From assembly GCA_003024785.1 (NCBI GenBank), contig PUQB01000180.1:62001-126000 (forward strand): 64,000 nt of DNA, read 5' to 3'. The notes below the pieces were generated by a model. The model did not search any database, had not been told where the DNA came from, and saw only the letters and a list, made by a program, of their open reading frames with translations. This DNA comes from Selaginella tamariscina. Its lineage: Eukaryota > Streptophyta > Lycopodiopsida > Selaginellales > Selaginellaceae. The position numbers were made by a program, and so were the translations under genes. Shown piece by piece: positions 35,435 to 48,070 of this stretch; the stretch's first letter is position 1, and every line of letters starts with the position of its first letter.

Positions 35435-36125
35435 TGACGGTGGTTTGACCACCGTCAAACATCCAGCTGGTGCGAATGAGCGGTAGCCCATAAGGGACGC
35501 TGAACAAAAGAGTGAAGGACGTACAGTGGGTGCAGACCGACAGTGATGACTATTAAACAGTGTGACAACAGGTTAGATCCGATTATCTGGACCAACTACC
35601 AAGGTACTAAGGATGGCACGTGTGAGAGGGGTGCATTAAGTCAATAGGACAAGACCACAGCATAGGCGGCAGTCCAATGGGGAGTGTCACATGTCCTACG
35701 TCCTAGTAACACCCAATCCACTATATAAGCAGGAAAGTAAATAGTGGGTTGGGGTCTTTTAGTCTGTCTTCTTGTATATATCTTGCTTCAACCATCTTTG
35801 GGGAAGAGGCCACCTTGTATCTTTAAGAGGCAATATATACATATTTTCTGTCTATTGTCGCCATCCCCATTCTCCTTCCTCTCATTCTCTTGTTCCCACT
35901 CCTACAGGAACCCAAACTCCATCGAAGGGGAACTCCACTCCACAGGTACACAAACCCTAATGGCATCCGAGTAGAGGCCACTACTACACCTTCTAGTGCA
36001 TCTCGAAGTAACGGCCGAACCCCCGACTTGGAACCTTAGGATTAGGTGTTGGCAATAACGTCCTGGTGACCATCGAGACCACCTAAGTTAACCCACATTT
36101 GGCCTACGGAGTCCTTGATAACCAT
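35435..36125 (+). mobile_element. Solo-LTR-like repeat, family E, copy 1
   Basis: Starts with the perfect 9-bp-arm palindrome TGACGGTGG-TTTGA-CCACCGTCA, contains a TATA-type CCACTATATAAGCAGG at about 35719, and ends GATAACCA. It aligns over its length with 62827-63503. A TG...CA element with a core promoter and no coding capacity is best read as a solo LTR. No convincing target duplication was found. Confidence 0.6.
35719..35734 (+). promoter_or_regulatory. TATA-type core promoter in family E LTR, copy 1
   Basis: CCACTATATAAGCAGG is conserved in the otherwise diverged copy near 63096, as expected for the U3/R promoter of an LTR. Confidence 0.6.
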
Positions 36126-36338
36126 TTTTAAAATATACAAAAGTATGACTTTACTTGACTCAAGGTTTGATAATGATTCCTGGGTTTATTGTTAGTTTTA
36201 TCTCAAGGATTGATGGTATTCCTTGAGTTTAGTTTTATATCTATAAAAAATAAGATAACTCAAGAAGATGGTCTCCTTTCTTAATAATCATGATCTAAGC
36301 ACATGGAGTTTTAAGAAGTTGTGTTTTAAGTAAGCATT

Positions 36339-37325
36339 TTGTTGAAAATTGTTCTACTTTATAACTCTGCCTACACTCACCATATGCAGTTTACCATTGC
36401 ATTCCACGAAGAAACATCTCTCTTAGGGCACCAACTGAACACTCTCAAGCCCTCTTGCAGATGCGCATGTGCTACAATCATGGCATTCCAAGAGATAACA
36501 TTAAACAGAGGCATTTTATCAAATGCAGCTTTAACCAGATTCACTAAGCCACTCTCTGCACATGCAACGAGAAACGCGGTCCAAGATACGACTTCCTCGT
36601 AGGCATCGTAACGAAAGTTTTCTGAGCTTCTTCCAGATGCCCCGACTGGGCATATGCATTCATCAATGAAGTCCATGTGGCTACGTCCCGCTCTTGCATC
36701 TTTTCAAACAAAGACAGTACTTGGTCGACACATCCATCCTTAGCATAGACACTAATGATAGCGTTTACCGGATAAACATTCCACTGAGGCATCTTATCGA
36801 GTAAGTACCTTGCTTCCTGCAAATGCCCTTCTTGGGCCTATGCTTGAATGATTGAGGACCATGACATATAGTTCCTTTCGGGCATGTTTTGGAAGATCTT
36901 CTTCACATCATCGTAACACTTGGCTTTGATGTACACTCCAAGAGTTGCATTCCATGAAATGTTATCATGTAGAGGCATTCTCTCAAATGTTTCTAGTGCA
37001 TCTGCAAGATGCGCATTCTGGGCATAGCTGCAGACAAGGCATTCCAGGAGACTACGCTCCTCTGAGGCATCACTTCGAATACAGTCTTGGCTTGTTCAAG
37101 ATGACCGTTTTGGGCATATACTGTAAACATGGAGTTCCATGAAACGATGTTTGTTGAGGCATTTTGTCGAAAACCAGCTGTGCTCCATGGGGATGCCCTT
37201 TGTGGACATAGGAAGACATGAGTATGCTCCACGTTCGAACACCTTGCTGCTTCTGCACTGCCGCATTTGCATATGCCTGCATGAGATTGGTGATAAACAT
37301 CTCATCTTCGCCACCAAGAGATTTT
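36339..37325 (-). pseudogene. PPR protein gene remnant, copy 2
   Basis: Minus-strand PPR repeats corresponding to 1-1035: ARYLLDKMPQWNVYPVNAII, DVATWTSLMNAYAQSGHLEE, SWTAFLVACAESGLVN and NVISWNAMIVAHA. The frame changes near 37090, 36900 and 36600-36680, and some repeats are shortened relative to copy 1. The breaks are not all shared with copy 1, so part of the decay followed the duplication. No transit peptide, E or DYW region was recognised in the piece seen. Confidence 0.82.
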
Positions 37326-37329
37326 AATA

Positions 37330-40300
37330 GAGGGTCATTTCAGGTATTTTGAAAATATCAAGGTCATTACACACATTATTAAATATAATTAATTATATCT
37401 ATGCAACGATTTTAGAGTGTAAAACTCCAAAGTAGTTAAACATTTTTCTGGTTATGCTTATATAACATATTCAATATTGAGTGTTGAATATCAACTAAAT
37501 CCACTTAACATGTGCGTAAGTTTGGAGACAAGTCGATTATTACATATACATATTAATTTAATCAGTAGTAAGGTATACTGACATGTATAATATGCACTAG
37601 TGTGTATAAAGCTATATATAGAAATAATCGATACTCTAATATGCTAATCCCCTCCCTCATACACATGTACAATTGACTTTAAAACTTGTAATGATAAACA
37701 TTTGAATTAAATAATTTATAAAAGAAAATAAAGATATAATACAAAAACTATAATCTAAAATGCTATTTTCCACTATATTGTTTAATGATTTATACCATTA
37801 CAAAACATCTAAATAATATTGTTGATAAAAATAAAATACTTCCTCATTATAATATTTATACCATTAATTTTTCATCAACACATATGTCACACTCAAAAAA
37901 TTAAAAGTTGTAAGAGATGAAATTTCTACACGATTAAGTTTTACAAGTAAAGAGAAACACATGTTTTAAATTATTTTTTTAAATGTAAGTACTTAACTTT
38001 TTTTCTTTATCAAGATTTATTATTATTAACTAGTGAAATCATCCTTTTGAAGGAGTAATAAATAACTTTTTTAATGCTTTTAAATTTTTACAATAACTTT
38101 AAATAAAGATAAAACTTACTTTTATTTATTATTTTTCTCTTATAAATCTATAATTAGTTTAGGTAAAGTTTCAAAATGTTTTAAATGTATTAGTTGAAAA
38201 TGTAGTTAAGAGTGTTTAATGTCATTAGTTATTTAAAGACTATGTTAAAAGGTGAGATTTTAAATTAGAAATACTTAAAAGAATGATTAGTTATAATAAA
38301 AATTAATCATATCTTTTAAGTATTTCTAATTTAAAATGTAGTTAAGAGTGTTTAATGTCATTAGTTATTTAAAGATTATGTTAAAAGGTGAGATTTTAAA
38401 TTAGAAATACTTAAAAGATATAATTAATTTTTATTATAACTGACAAAAATAAAAATAAGGAATTAAGTTCGAATAATGCTTGTGGATTTAAATTTTGATG
38501 TAATAAATAAAAATAAATTTTAACAAAAAGGTCTCGTAATACTATTAATATAGCTAAAACAACTTTATTTATATTATAAATTAAAAGGCTAAGTTATAAT
38601 TAATTATCTTGAATATGATTAAATTTCATTTTGTACCAGTTATAAAATTGGTCCAATAAGTATGTGGTGAAAATAATGAGAATAAAAACTAATTAAAATT
38701 ATACTTATGAAATTCAAATGAGGTCTTAAAATTAATGTTAAAAATGAAACATTAATTAATAAGAATTGGAATTATATATTTCTTACTTTGACATAGTTAT
38801 ATAAGGTAATTAAACATTGAAATGAGTATTATAATGATGGTTTTAAGAATTAACAAAATTAAAGTTGGAAATGAATAAAAACTCATTTTTGATTATATAT
38901 TAAAGGTTTTAAACATGTTATAATATTTTAAAAACTTATCACTTATATTACATAGTTTGTATTATAAGATTGAAATTTATTAAGATTTTCTCTTTTAATA
39001 AGAGCCTTTATTAGTTAATACTTTAAAAACTAACAAAACTAAAATAATAAATGATATAGTTAATCAAACAAAGACATATTCATCCTAATCATTCATTATA
39101 TTTTATTTACGATTAAAAAGATGACAAGATGCATATATATAAATTATTGAGATTTAAATGTTATTATTATTAAAAATTAAATATTATTTTCTGTGAGTGG
39201 CTGATTTGTTCAATATATTAATTAAAATAATGTATTTCTCACAAATAAATTATTTAAGATTTGGGTATTACATATTTGAATCAAAAATGATGTTAATATG
39301 TTTAGATTATAGGTTATTTGAGTTTTAATAATTATTTCTTACATAATGATAAAGACAAGAAAATGCACATTTTGGCAAATCAAGATAAATTTTTTAAAAC
39401 ACTTGATTTTAGGTGGACAAGTCATAATAAATTTAAAAAAGATTTAAGTCATCATTAAATAATTAACACTAAATAATTTATTAATTTAATTTAATATTAT
39501 TCAAATTCATAAAAAATTATTTGGAGTACTAATGCCATTTATAAATTTTATAAAAAATTGTTCCATGGCACTAGTGTCAATAACATTTATCAAATTTAAA
39601 AAAGTTATTTATATTCAATATGTATTACAATTATTAAAATTTGATGAACCATTTAATGTGGATTTAATTTTACAATTGGAATAAAGTAGCTTTTTACTTG
39701 AACAAATTAAATGTAACACAAGTTTAATGATTATTCATGACAAAAATGTATATTATTGTTGCATTTTTATACGATTAAATAACCTTATCTTTCAAATCAT
39801 AGTATTGTGGTTTAAACATAATCAAAATAATTTTCAAAGTACAATACATGACATAAAAAAAGTTAATTTCGTTTTAACTTAACATTATATGTAAAATTAA
39901 TAAAAATAACTTGATAGTAGATCCTCACGTTCAACTTCATCTTATGTTAGGTATATTAATGATAAAGTTATGTCATTCTTTATTAGAGAAGCTTTGACCC
40001 TAATAATAAAAAATTATTTCTAAAGAAATTATGTTATTTCAACAAAGTTAGTGTAATAAATAAATGTACTTTTAAGTGAATTTTGTAGTGTAATATAAAA
40101 TTCTTTAATAAAAAAGAAGAAACTTTATATTTTAAAAGGATTGTGGTGAGGGAGCATCATCAAAATGTTTTATTAATATGACACGGTTGAAAAACACAAA
40201 ATATTGACATAAACAAAGATTTTATTAGTAAGGAATAATATATTATGTTAATGAGCATGTTAAGACATGCTTGATGTGTTAACAAGTGAGTTGTAAAAAT

Positions 40301-41260
40301 AAATTAAAAAGTTATAATATTTATTTATTATAAAATAATTTTTTCAAAGTGTTATTTAGACTTTATTATAAAATTATTTAAGTCTTATAATTTTGTTTAA
40401 TTCTCTTGTGATGGTGGTTAAAGGTTGCCCATTTATTTCTCAAGTAAAGCCGATAAATGTGAAATAAGTGATGATGATTAAAGATTATATATTTTATTTC
40501 TTGAGTAGAAATAATAAATGTGAAATAAGAGGCAAATTTACGCTTGTATAGGGTTATAAGAGTACTCAACTTATTGAAAATAATAATCTTAATTATAGAG
40601 ACCCTAAGTTTATGTGGAAGTTTATTTAAATAGTTTAATACAATGTTAAAATTTACTATATCTTATTGTTCAAAGATAAATAGTTGAATTAAAAAGGTGA
40701 ATTAACATGTTGAAGATTAATGGGATTAATTCGATTAGGTTGAACACTTTAATATTATTAAGCTATATTATAATAATTCAATGCAAACAATAATTAAGTG
40801 TAATTCAATGAAAATGCTGACTAGCAGTAATAATGGTATCTACAGGGTTTCACGATGTTAAAATAACATTAAACAAGTTATATTTGTAACATAATTTCCA
40901 AATTTTGAATGTATTACCCTTATTTAATACTTTATTTATTAAATACGTTTAAACACCTTTAACTTCCTTTTTCATTCAAAAATGTTGATCATATTGAATC
41001 TATTATACCGTATGCATGTTGTTATTCATCTGAAAATATTATTAATTTATTAACACGTTCTTACCTAGTAGACTTAAGTTTCTAGTCAGATAGCCTAGGT
41101 AGCCTTGAAGAAATACTGGATAAAAGATTATTTTTTCTGTGTTTTTTCTTGCCTAATCTTTCTTTATTTTGGCGCAAGTTACCTGCAAGTTTTCAATGTG
41201 TCAATAATTAAACATGCGTCTAAACATTTAAGGATTTAATCAGCACTTGAACTTAATACA
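37330..41260. other. Very AT-rich block, copy 2, no gene seen
   Basis: Alignable with 1045-4300. Near 38199-38421 a segment of about 85 bp is present twice in direct orientation, with a partial inverted copy between the two. Copy 1 has the segment once. About 0.5 kb at roughly 40560-41140 has no counterpart in copy 1. No coding region, RNA gene or element protein is recognised. Confidence 0.7.
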
Positions 41261-41265
41261 ACTTA

Positions 41266-42810
41266 CTAGCAATTGTAACAACTTGCAAAGAAATGCACTC
41301 CATCTACTTTGGTGAATTCAATCATATTGCCCCAAGTTGCTAATCCGCTTTCTACAACTATCATCCATAAAATAATCCCGAGGGTAACACTTATGTCCAC
41401 CTCCCAACTCAACTTTGTAAAGGGTTTCGATTGCTGCCTTTGGTCTTTAGACCAAAATAATATAATATAGGCCATACCAGGTATAACGTATAAGGTCCAC
41501 GACACAAAATAAAGAGTCTACTAATCTCTGAAATGTCCCAAACACTGGAAGTGCTAATGCCAATAACCAAATTATTAAAAACATAGGCACCCTTGACAGT
41601 GTTCTTTTTATATAACTCGGACACTCGTGTACACGTAAGACTTTCTCCCATGTTAGATACACAGCATTTGAGTACATTCCAAAGTTGATAAACTAATAAA
41701 ACATTATAAATTATGATTTAATCACAAAAGAAAATGCATATTTACTTACCGAGTGCATCAGTAACAAGACAATAGTGGTGTCTCGGAACTTAGAATCTGG
41801 AAGCAAGGACATAGCTGTTGGTGTTGTTAACAACTTATCTCCAAAATTGATATTCATAGTAATACTTGGAAGCATAACTATTAACATAATAAAAACACTT
41901 CCATAAAAGTATGCAATATTATATTGCTGTGGTTTTGACATTGCATCCATAATTTCCCTGTAATAAGTAAATGTCAAAATTATTAAACTAAGTAAAAAAA
42001 ATATTTACCACTTACACTGGAATAGGAATATGCCCAAGAAATGTCATCCCAGAAATGCCTGTGAAATACTCTCGATAGCTATGTGGGGCAGTTCTCTTCA
42101 CATTTTCAATCTGTTTATAAAAAAATATATATATAAAATTTAAGTTATGTTATTGGATAAATATAAATATATAATAGTCTCTTACCTTTCCATTAAGTAA
42201 AGTAGCAATTGTTAAATAGCCCGAAGCGAAAGTTATAGTAATAACACCGATAAAGGACCAAAAGTTGCGAGCGCTTGGAACAAAGATTGACAAAGAAAAA
42301 ATTGCACCAAATATCAAAGCCCAGGTTCTCTTATTAAGTTTTTGGTTCATGAGGTACACATTACTGCATATTCAAACACATTATTATATATATTCTTTAT
42401 ATATAGTATATCGATTATAAAAAAGATAATATCTTACTTGCTAGAGCTGTAAATTTGAGAAGACGAAATTAAAACAAGTGATATGATGTTAAAAAATAAA
42501 GTAACTGCTTTCCATTTGCGTCCCAAAAGTCCACCAATGACTTCGTGAAGCTACAATATAAGACCAAAATAAAACTTAATTAAGTATTACATATAGAAAT
42601 CTTACTTGAATATGTTTATTCGAGCTTTCGTGTCCATTACGTTGCAGAAGTAATCTATATTTTAAATATAAGAAATTAATAATAGATTGTGTCCACAATC
42701 CTAGGACCGATCGAAACAGTTGAATCACAATAGCAGAAGGTAGTCCTAATTGAGCAGCTGTTTGTGGAATATTTAAAAGCCTGGTTTCAATCTGTTTTAT
42801 AAAAATACGC

Positions 42811-42850
<40 letters not shown>

Positions 42851-42990
42851 TAGCAAACCTTGGCCGCTGAAATGTTTAACCACGCATCAAATGCAGAACT
42901 TCCATACCACAATGCTTGAAGTAGAAATTCTCGGAAAGACTCTCTTCTGTTGTTGTCCATAGGAAGTGCATGACTTATCTCTTCAGTCAT
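41266..42990 (-). pseudogene. LAX: AUX1/LAX-like auxin permease gene, copy 2 (one frameshift)
   Basis: Same seven-exon plan as copy 1. The start is at 42990, exon 1 is 42990-42859, exon 2 is 42791-42606, and the last exon is 41692-41266. Exon 6 is in frame here (FRDTTIVLLLMHS leads properly into FINFGMYSNAVY), unlike copy 1. Exon 2 has two extra codons and exon 4 lacks two, all in frame. In the last exon one extra base in an A-run (near 41508) shifts the frame at VDSLF, removing the last membrane segments and the FFASCYNC end from the main frame. Each copy therefore has one disabling change, at different places. A single polymorphic or mis-sequenced base in either would restore a readable frame, so pseudogene status is probable, not certain. 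Confidence 0.85.
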
Positions 42991-43469
42991 TATATACACA
43001 CACATAGATATGTGGAAAGTCATATACGACTGCAACAGTTGCGGCTGATACTTTATGTAAAGAATGTTCTATATAAAAAATGTTACACTAGCACATATAT
43101 AAATGCATATATAACTGGATATTATTATTATATTTTCATATGCAAATTTTATCTCTTAATATATATTAACATTTCTAAACCTTAAGTTTATAGCCTTATA
43201 CTAACTAGCTACCAGGCTCTCGACGGCCTCCGTATGTGCAGGTACTGTGTCTGTGTGTGGGAGTTCGTTCTTAAATCTGCAGGCTCCTACGCGAGTTGTA
43301 TATAATGTTGAGTTGTTCACGAAACAATAATATTTCCAGTCTGTGTTTGTACACTTTATATGTTCAGGATGTATTTATATTCATTGTGGTAATCTTATTT
43401 ACATACATACATATATATATAGAGAGAGAGGGGGCGGTCATCCTGTATTTATATTCATTGTGGTAATCT

Positions 43470-43505
<36 letters not shown>

Positions 43506-44147
43506 GATAGAGAGAGGGGGGGCGGTCATCCTGTATATTCTGTATATGTTGCTTGTGTAAGTATAATATGGTAGAATGAAGCTGTGTATCTAGATTCTAG
43601 ATTTATAAATGTACTTTTTTTTTTCTTTCTTTAAAGAAAAATCCATTTCCGAATGTGTGCCCATTTCCCTCTAAGCTGAACACAGCACACATCCCTACCT
43701 GTCATTAATTCCAACACTCCCCCCACCACACATCCCTACCTGTCACTCCAGGCCTACCACAGGTCATCCAACCACACATCCCTACGGATTTGGACAGGTC
43801 TTGGTACATCCCTACGGATCTGGACAGGCCGGGATTGAAACCAAGACCTCTTCTACTCCAGTCCTACCACATGATCCAACCACACCTCCCTACGGTAATC
43901 CTGTGCGACCTGGTTCTACGAGGATGGCTGGGCCTCTAACAACACGAACGAGCTCGATGGACGGGGAGGTGACTCCCTTTCAACTCTCTTGCTTCCCAGG
44001 GAAGCACTAAGGGAGAGTGGTTTAGTCCATTAGATGCTTATCTCACATTAAGTGCATGGATGGGTCCCAGTGGACGGGGAGACAACTCCCTTTCAACTCT
44101 CCTGTTCCCCAAGGGAGCTTAAAGGGAGAGTGGTTAAGTCTGCTTGG
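42991..44147. other. LAX upstream region, copy 2
   Basis: Corresponds to 6138-7249. It contains a duplicated (ACAT)n(TA)n(GA)n tract with flanks repeated in tandem (43375-43440 and 43441-43520) and a tRNA-SINE fragment around 43795-43880. Bases 44137-44147 (AGTCTGCTTGG) form the left target duplication of the transposon. Confidence 0.65.
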
Positions 44148-44167
44148 GTCTCGGCGAAAAGGAGGCT
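44148..44167 (+). repeat. Left terminal inverted repeat of the MULE-type element
   Basis: GTCTCGGCGAAAAGGAGGCT matches the reversed right end at 13 of 20 positions, most strongly in the inner GGAGGCT. A further CAGGAGGC and a run of ATTCTAG/AATATTC-like motifs follow inward at both ends. Confidence 0.7.
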
Positions 44168-44247
44168 CCGGCTCAGGAGGCTTCATATTATTCTAGTATA
44201 TTCGCGGATATTCCAGGGTTATTCTAGCATATATAAGTTTTTTAATA

Positions 44248-44276
44248 TGCCGACTGGCTTAATATATGCCGACTGG
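44248..44276 (+). promoter_or_regulatory. Left subterminal TGCCGACTGG pair
   Basis: TGCCGACTGG occurs at 44248-44257 and 44267-44276, embedded in a repeated ATATGCCGACTGGCTTAATA unit. The same core appears near the right end and in the central array. It is a candidate binding site for the transposase or for the ParB-domain protein. Confidence 0.55.
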
Positions 44277-44309
44277 CTTAATAAAACATTATCCTAAACC
44301 CTAAACCAT

Positions 44310-47300
44310 TTATCCTTGTAGCACCGGTGGGTCATGAACTCTGTTGCAATTCACCAGCAAACGGTGGACCTCCATGTCACTGAGCGATCGCCTTTGTAGA
44401 AAATATGTGACTTCCGGGTTCAAGCCAAGCACACGGCTATAGACGAAGTACATGTGTACACATGGGCTCCAACTTTTGCTCTTCTGAAATGTAGAACAAC
44501 TGCATGAAGGATAAGTATTAATAGTCACCTTTGCAGAGTCATTTCCTGCCGACACAACGAAAGCCTCCTTCCGTCCTCTAGCTGTCACTTCAACATTTCG
44601 CACACAACCTAAAAACGTCTTGGCCTTGCGGAAATTCTTCTCTTGTTCCTTAGACATTTTTGTTGGAGTCCGAACCATACGTCCTTCGAAAGGTGGAATT
44701 GTTGTAGATCCAGCTCCACGTGGTGGCGATGGTGTTTTGTCCTTCTGACCCTCATCTACTCTTCCTGCCATCCCCTGTAAACCTTCCAGAACAAAGCCTG
44801 CATCCTGTAGTTCTCTGACCTCCTCACTTGTCAGCTTCGTTTCCTTGAGCACAGGCCAAACCGTTGGTGGTGTTGGAATTCGTGACCGAAGAATTTTGCC
44901 GTTTGGCCGCGTGAAACACCCTGAATCTTTTGGGCAGAACCACATCATCTGTTGTACATACTCCTCATTCCCCAAGGCATCAATGTACATTCGTTTTCCA
45001 TAGAATCCTGGTGCTGGCACTCTGCTTGGATAACCGATTGGTTTTCCACACAGAGCAGTTCCTTCCTGATTCATCCCCAAACACTTAACCTTACTGGATG
45101 CTCCGATTCGTCTGATGGCCCACTCTGTTTGAGCAATCTCTCTCTCCGAAACCTCTTCGAACCTTAACCTCTTTCTCCTGTTGTTTTGGACCACCCGCTC
45201 TGTGTACTCTACATCATGTCTGTGTGAACGTCGAGCATCAGACTGTTCTGTTCCTGTGACTGTTCTCCTAACAGTTTGCACTCGAACGTTAGTGGTACTC
45301 GTGAACTCCGGGCTGGTCAAGTGTTCCTCGCCTTCCACCAGATTAATAATTGTTGATGGAGATACACTTTTCCCCTCAGAGAGTTTGCGTTGCACTCGTT
45401 TCAACAGAGTTTCCTTCGAAGGCCCTGACCCTGTATACCTCCCTTCTATTGCCGCTTTCACCTTCGCACTCTGCATAACTGCATCGGTGAGGTCTAACAT
45501 TGTCGCCTCCAGCAGTGGTACTCTTTTGGCCAATCTTGCTCTTCTTGCTCTCGCGTGAATCACTTCAGCATTGTTTGTAGTTGGAACGCTCGCGAGTCCT
45601 TCTTCTGTCATGTCTCCCAGTTCCGCCATGGAGATGTGGTCCTCATGCCTGATCCACCAAGACAGCCATGTCTTCAAAGCTCGAATGTTTGACGCTCGTC
45701 CTTCCCAAAAGACTCGAGAATTGCCAGTTGTTCTTTCTTAGATTGTTCATTCAGTGCTGCAGGCCAGGCACGAGCAAGCTTCATGTGTTCTTCGCGATGT
45801 TCTTCTGCGATCCATTTCTTTGTCACCTGACGCACGGATTGCATAAAGTGAAACAGACAGCTTCTTTCCCTCCCTTTCATCTTTGCTCCGTTGTTGAATA
45901 CTTGGCGCAAGGCTATCCATATCGCTCCAGCCTCATCCGACATGAAACCAGCAAAGTTGACATTCTCCAAACCCTGCTTCTTACAAACCTCTAGCATTGT
46001 GTTCAAGAACTTCAGCACTGCAACATTATCTTCGCGGCACATATCTGCGTAAGCTATAGTCACCATGGATCTGACACTGCAAGAGAGCGTTAGATAACGA
46101 AGATTAGAAAGTGTTATGAAGAGTTTTACAACTTACAATGGGTCATAAAGGTGTATTCCAATTGTCGCCCAGTCTGGTATGCGGTGCGTGTGGTCCAGAA
46201 CAACCCATTGATCATGAAGGTCTCCTCCACTTTGACACCTTCTGATGTACTCAACTCCTGAACCCGGTCCCTCAACTGTCATTTTGAAGATCAGAGGCTG
46301 CTCCTCAGCACCATGCAGTTCCATCCCTGGAACATGTATGACGTGAATGAAAGGTATTGGCAGCTTTGTCTTCAGCTCCAGAAGACCCTCGTAACCCTCT
46401 CTAAAGTGTGTCTCCTTCTGTCTTGATTGTGTAATCCAGTCCCGAGTCCTAAAGAAAAGGTCACGTCAGTGTGTAGAGATCTAAAAAAAAATACCTTCGA
46501 TGGTTTGTTAGAGGTTCAAGTTTTGAGAGTAAACCAGTGTACGAGACTTCTCCTTCTTCCTTGAAAAGTTCTTCAAAGATGAGCTCACGCGCGGCTTGAA
46601 ACTCAATCACTCGTTGATTGGTTCGCGGACTGCTCTTTACCACGTTGCTGACACTAGATCTGGCTCGCTGAACGTTTGAAGCTGACACTGAGGGGCTGAC
46701 TGGATGCTGATGAACACCTCTGTGAATGAACAACCTTGTAAAAGAAATGTCGTCTGGCAGAATGTAGTACACATAAGCCGGACAAGTGTGCACCAGCAAT
46801 GGCTCCTCTCCACAATGCTTACATTTTATGCCTATTACTTTGCCTGTCTCAGTTGTCTTTGCCTTCTCCACAGCACCCTTGAAGTGACATTCATTTGCTT
46901 TCTTCTCAAAAGCCAAGTAGGGGCAGGTAGGATTGATGCATTGGAGATGTCCGACACATGAACTTCGACTGACTCGCGCCGGAACATGCCAGTGTGTTGT
47001 GCTCGGGTGTGTCCAATGGTAGCAGCCATCCTTGCGATTCATCCCCGAGTACTTCTCTGTGCTTTCTGTCTTAGGGGGAAGTTCGAAAATGACATTTCCA
47101 TTGTATATCTGCGGTAGTTCAGAGACTCGTTTAACTTCAGACGAACCAATGAGATCCTTCCCTATCCTACATTTGTCTGCTCTTAGAAGACACACCAGCA
47201 TGGATTCCTCACGCTCCTCTGTCCGCAACCTGAACAACGGGCCCTTTGCCGGGCACAATGTGTAAAAGACAAACTGGTTTGATGCATTGCCTTCTGGTAA

Positions 47301-47474
47301 CAACTCCACATCTTCTCCAGAACTCGCAGAAACTGACATCAATTGAACCACATGTATACTGAACCAACAAGGAATGTTGAAAGCAATGTGAAGATCATGT
47401 TCAAACACAAAAGCATTTCCATCTTCATCGACTGGGAAATCTTTGTCAATGCCTTCATAGGTAACTCTGGCCAT
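44310..47474 (-). CDS. MULE transposase (GCM/WRKY-like zinc finger, DDE core, SWIM finger)
   Basis: Four coding pieces on the minus strand: 47474-46495, 46448-46137, 46076 to about 45675, and about 45677-44310, about 1020 residues in all. The two introns (46494-46449, 46136-46077) have GT-AG ends and join in phase. Residues 170-260 hold C-x4-C (GHLQCINPTCPYL), C-x2-C (KCKHCG) and an H-x-H-P end (GVHQHP), like the GCM/WRKY-type fingers of MULE transposases. The catalytic core follows: first Asp near 412 (VVLDHTHR), second Asp near 478 (GFMSDEAGAIW), the MULE-specific C-x2-H near 504-507 (SCLFHFMQ) and Glu near 601 (TTNNAEVIH). A SWIM finger (C-S-C...C-V-H) lies near the C-terminus. A one-base frame change near 45676 has no plausible intron, so it is either an inactivating lesion or an assembly error. 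Confidence 0.85.
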
Positions 47475-48070
47475 GACAACGCAAGGAGAAAGCTCGGTGG
47501 TTTAGGAAAGCAAAGCAAAAGATTAAACACACTTTCCTTACCAAAAAAAAATTACAATCGTTAAATAAACGTGAATACACGTTTGTATATAATTAATTCT
47601 ATGCTGCCCAGTTCACAGTGTTCTTAATGATGTCCTCTCTAGTATCACCGATTTAATTTAATTTCTACCTTTTATGATTTGAAATATCTTCACATTTACC
47701 AATTATTCACATATTTTAAAATAAACCCTAAATATTAATGTCACATTTATTCCGTAGGGTTCACTGTTTTCATTGCGGCTAGGGTTTTTTGGTAGATAGG
47801 GTTTACTGTTTCCATTGCGGCTAGGGTTCTTTCAATCTCAGATCTGTTTCCACTGCGGCAGATCCAGAGGGTTTCTTCAATCTCAGATCTCAGAGTTACG
47901 GTTTCCACGGCGCCATCCATTTCGACTCGATTCGTGCAGCGCCCAAGTATAACAATGGAGATTTCTGTGCCGATTTAGATTCTCGGCACCATCCTGCTCA
48001 GCCGGCGGCCACAAGGTATGTGTAATTTCTGTATTTTATGATTTGCGGCTCAAAGTATTTCTTTTTCCAG
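47475..48070. promoter_or_regulatory. Bidirectional intergenic region of the MULE-type element
   Basis: Lies between the two divergent start regions, so it must hold promoters for both genes. It contains plant telo-box motifs (AAACCCTA at 47723-47730, TAGGGTTT at 47780-47787 and 47797-47804) and about three copies of a CATTGCGGCTAGGGTT unit. A degenerate first member of the downstream exon-like array ends at a CACAAG|GTATG splice donor at 48015. No TATA box stands out. Confidence 0.55.
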
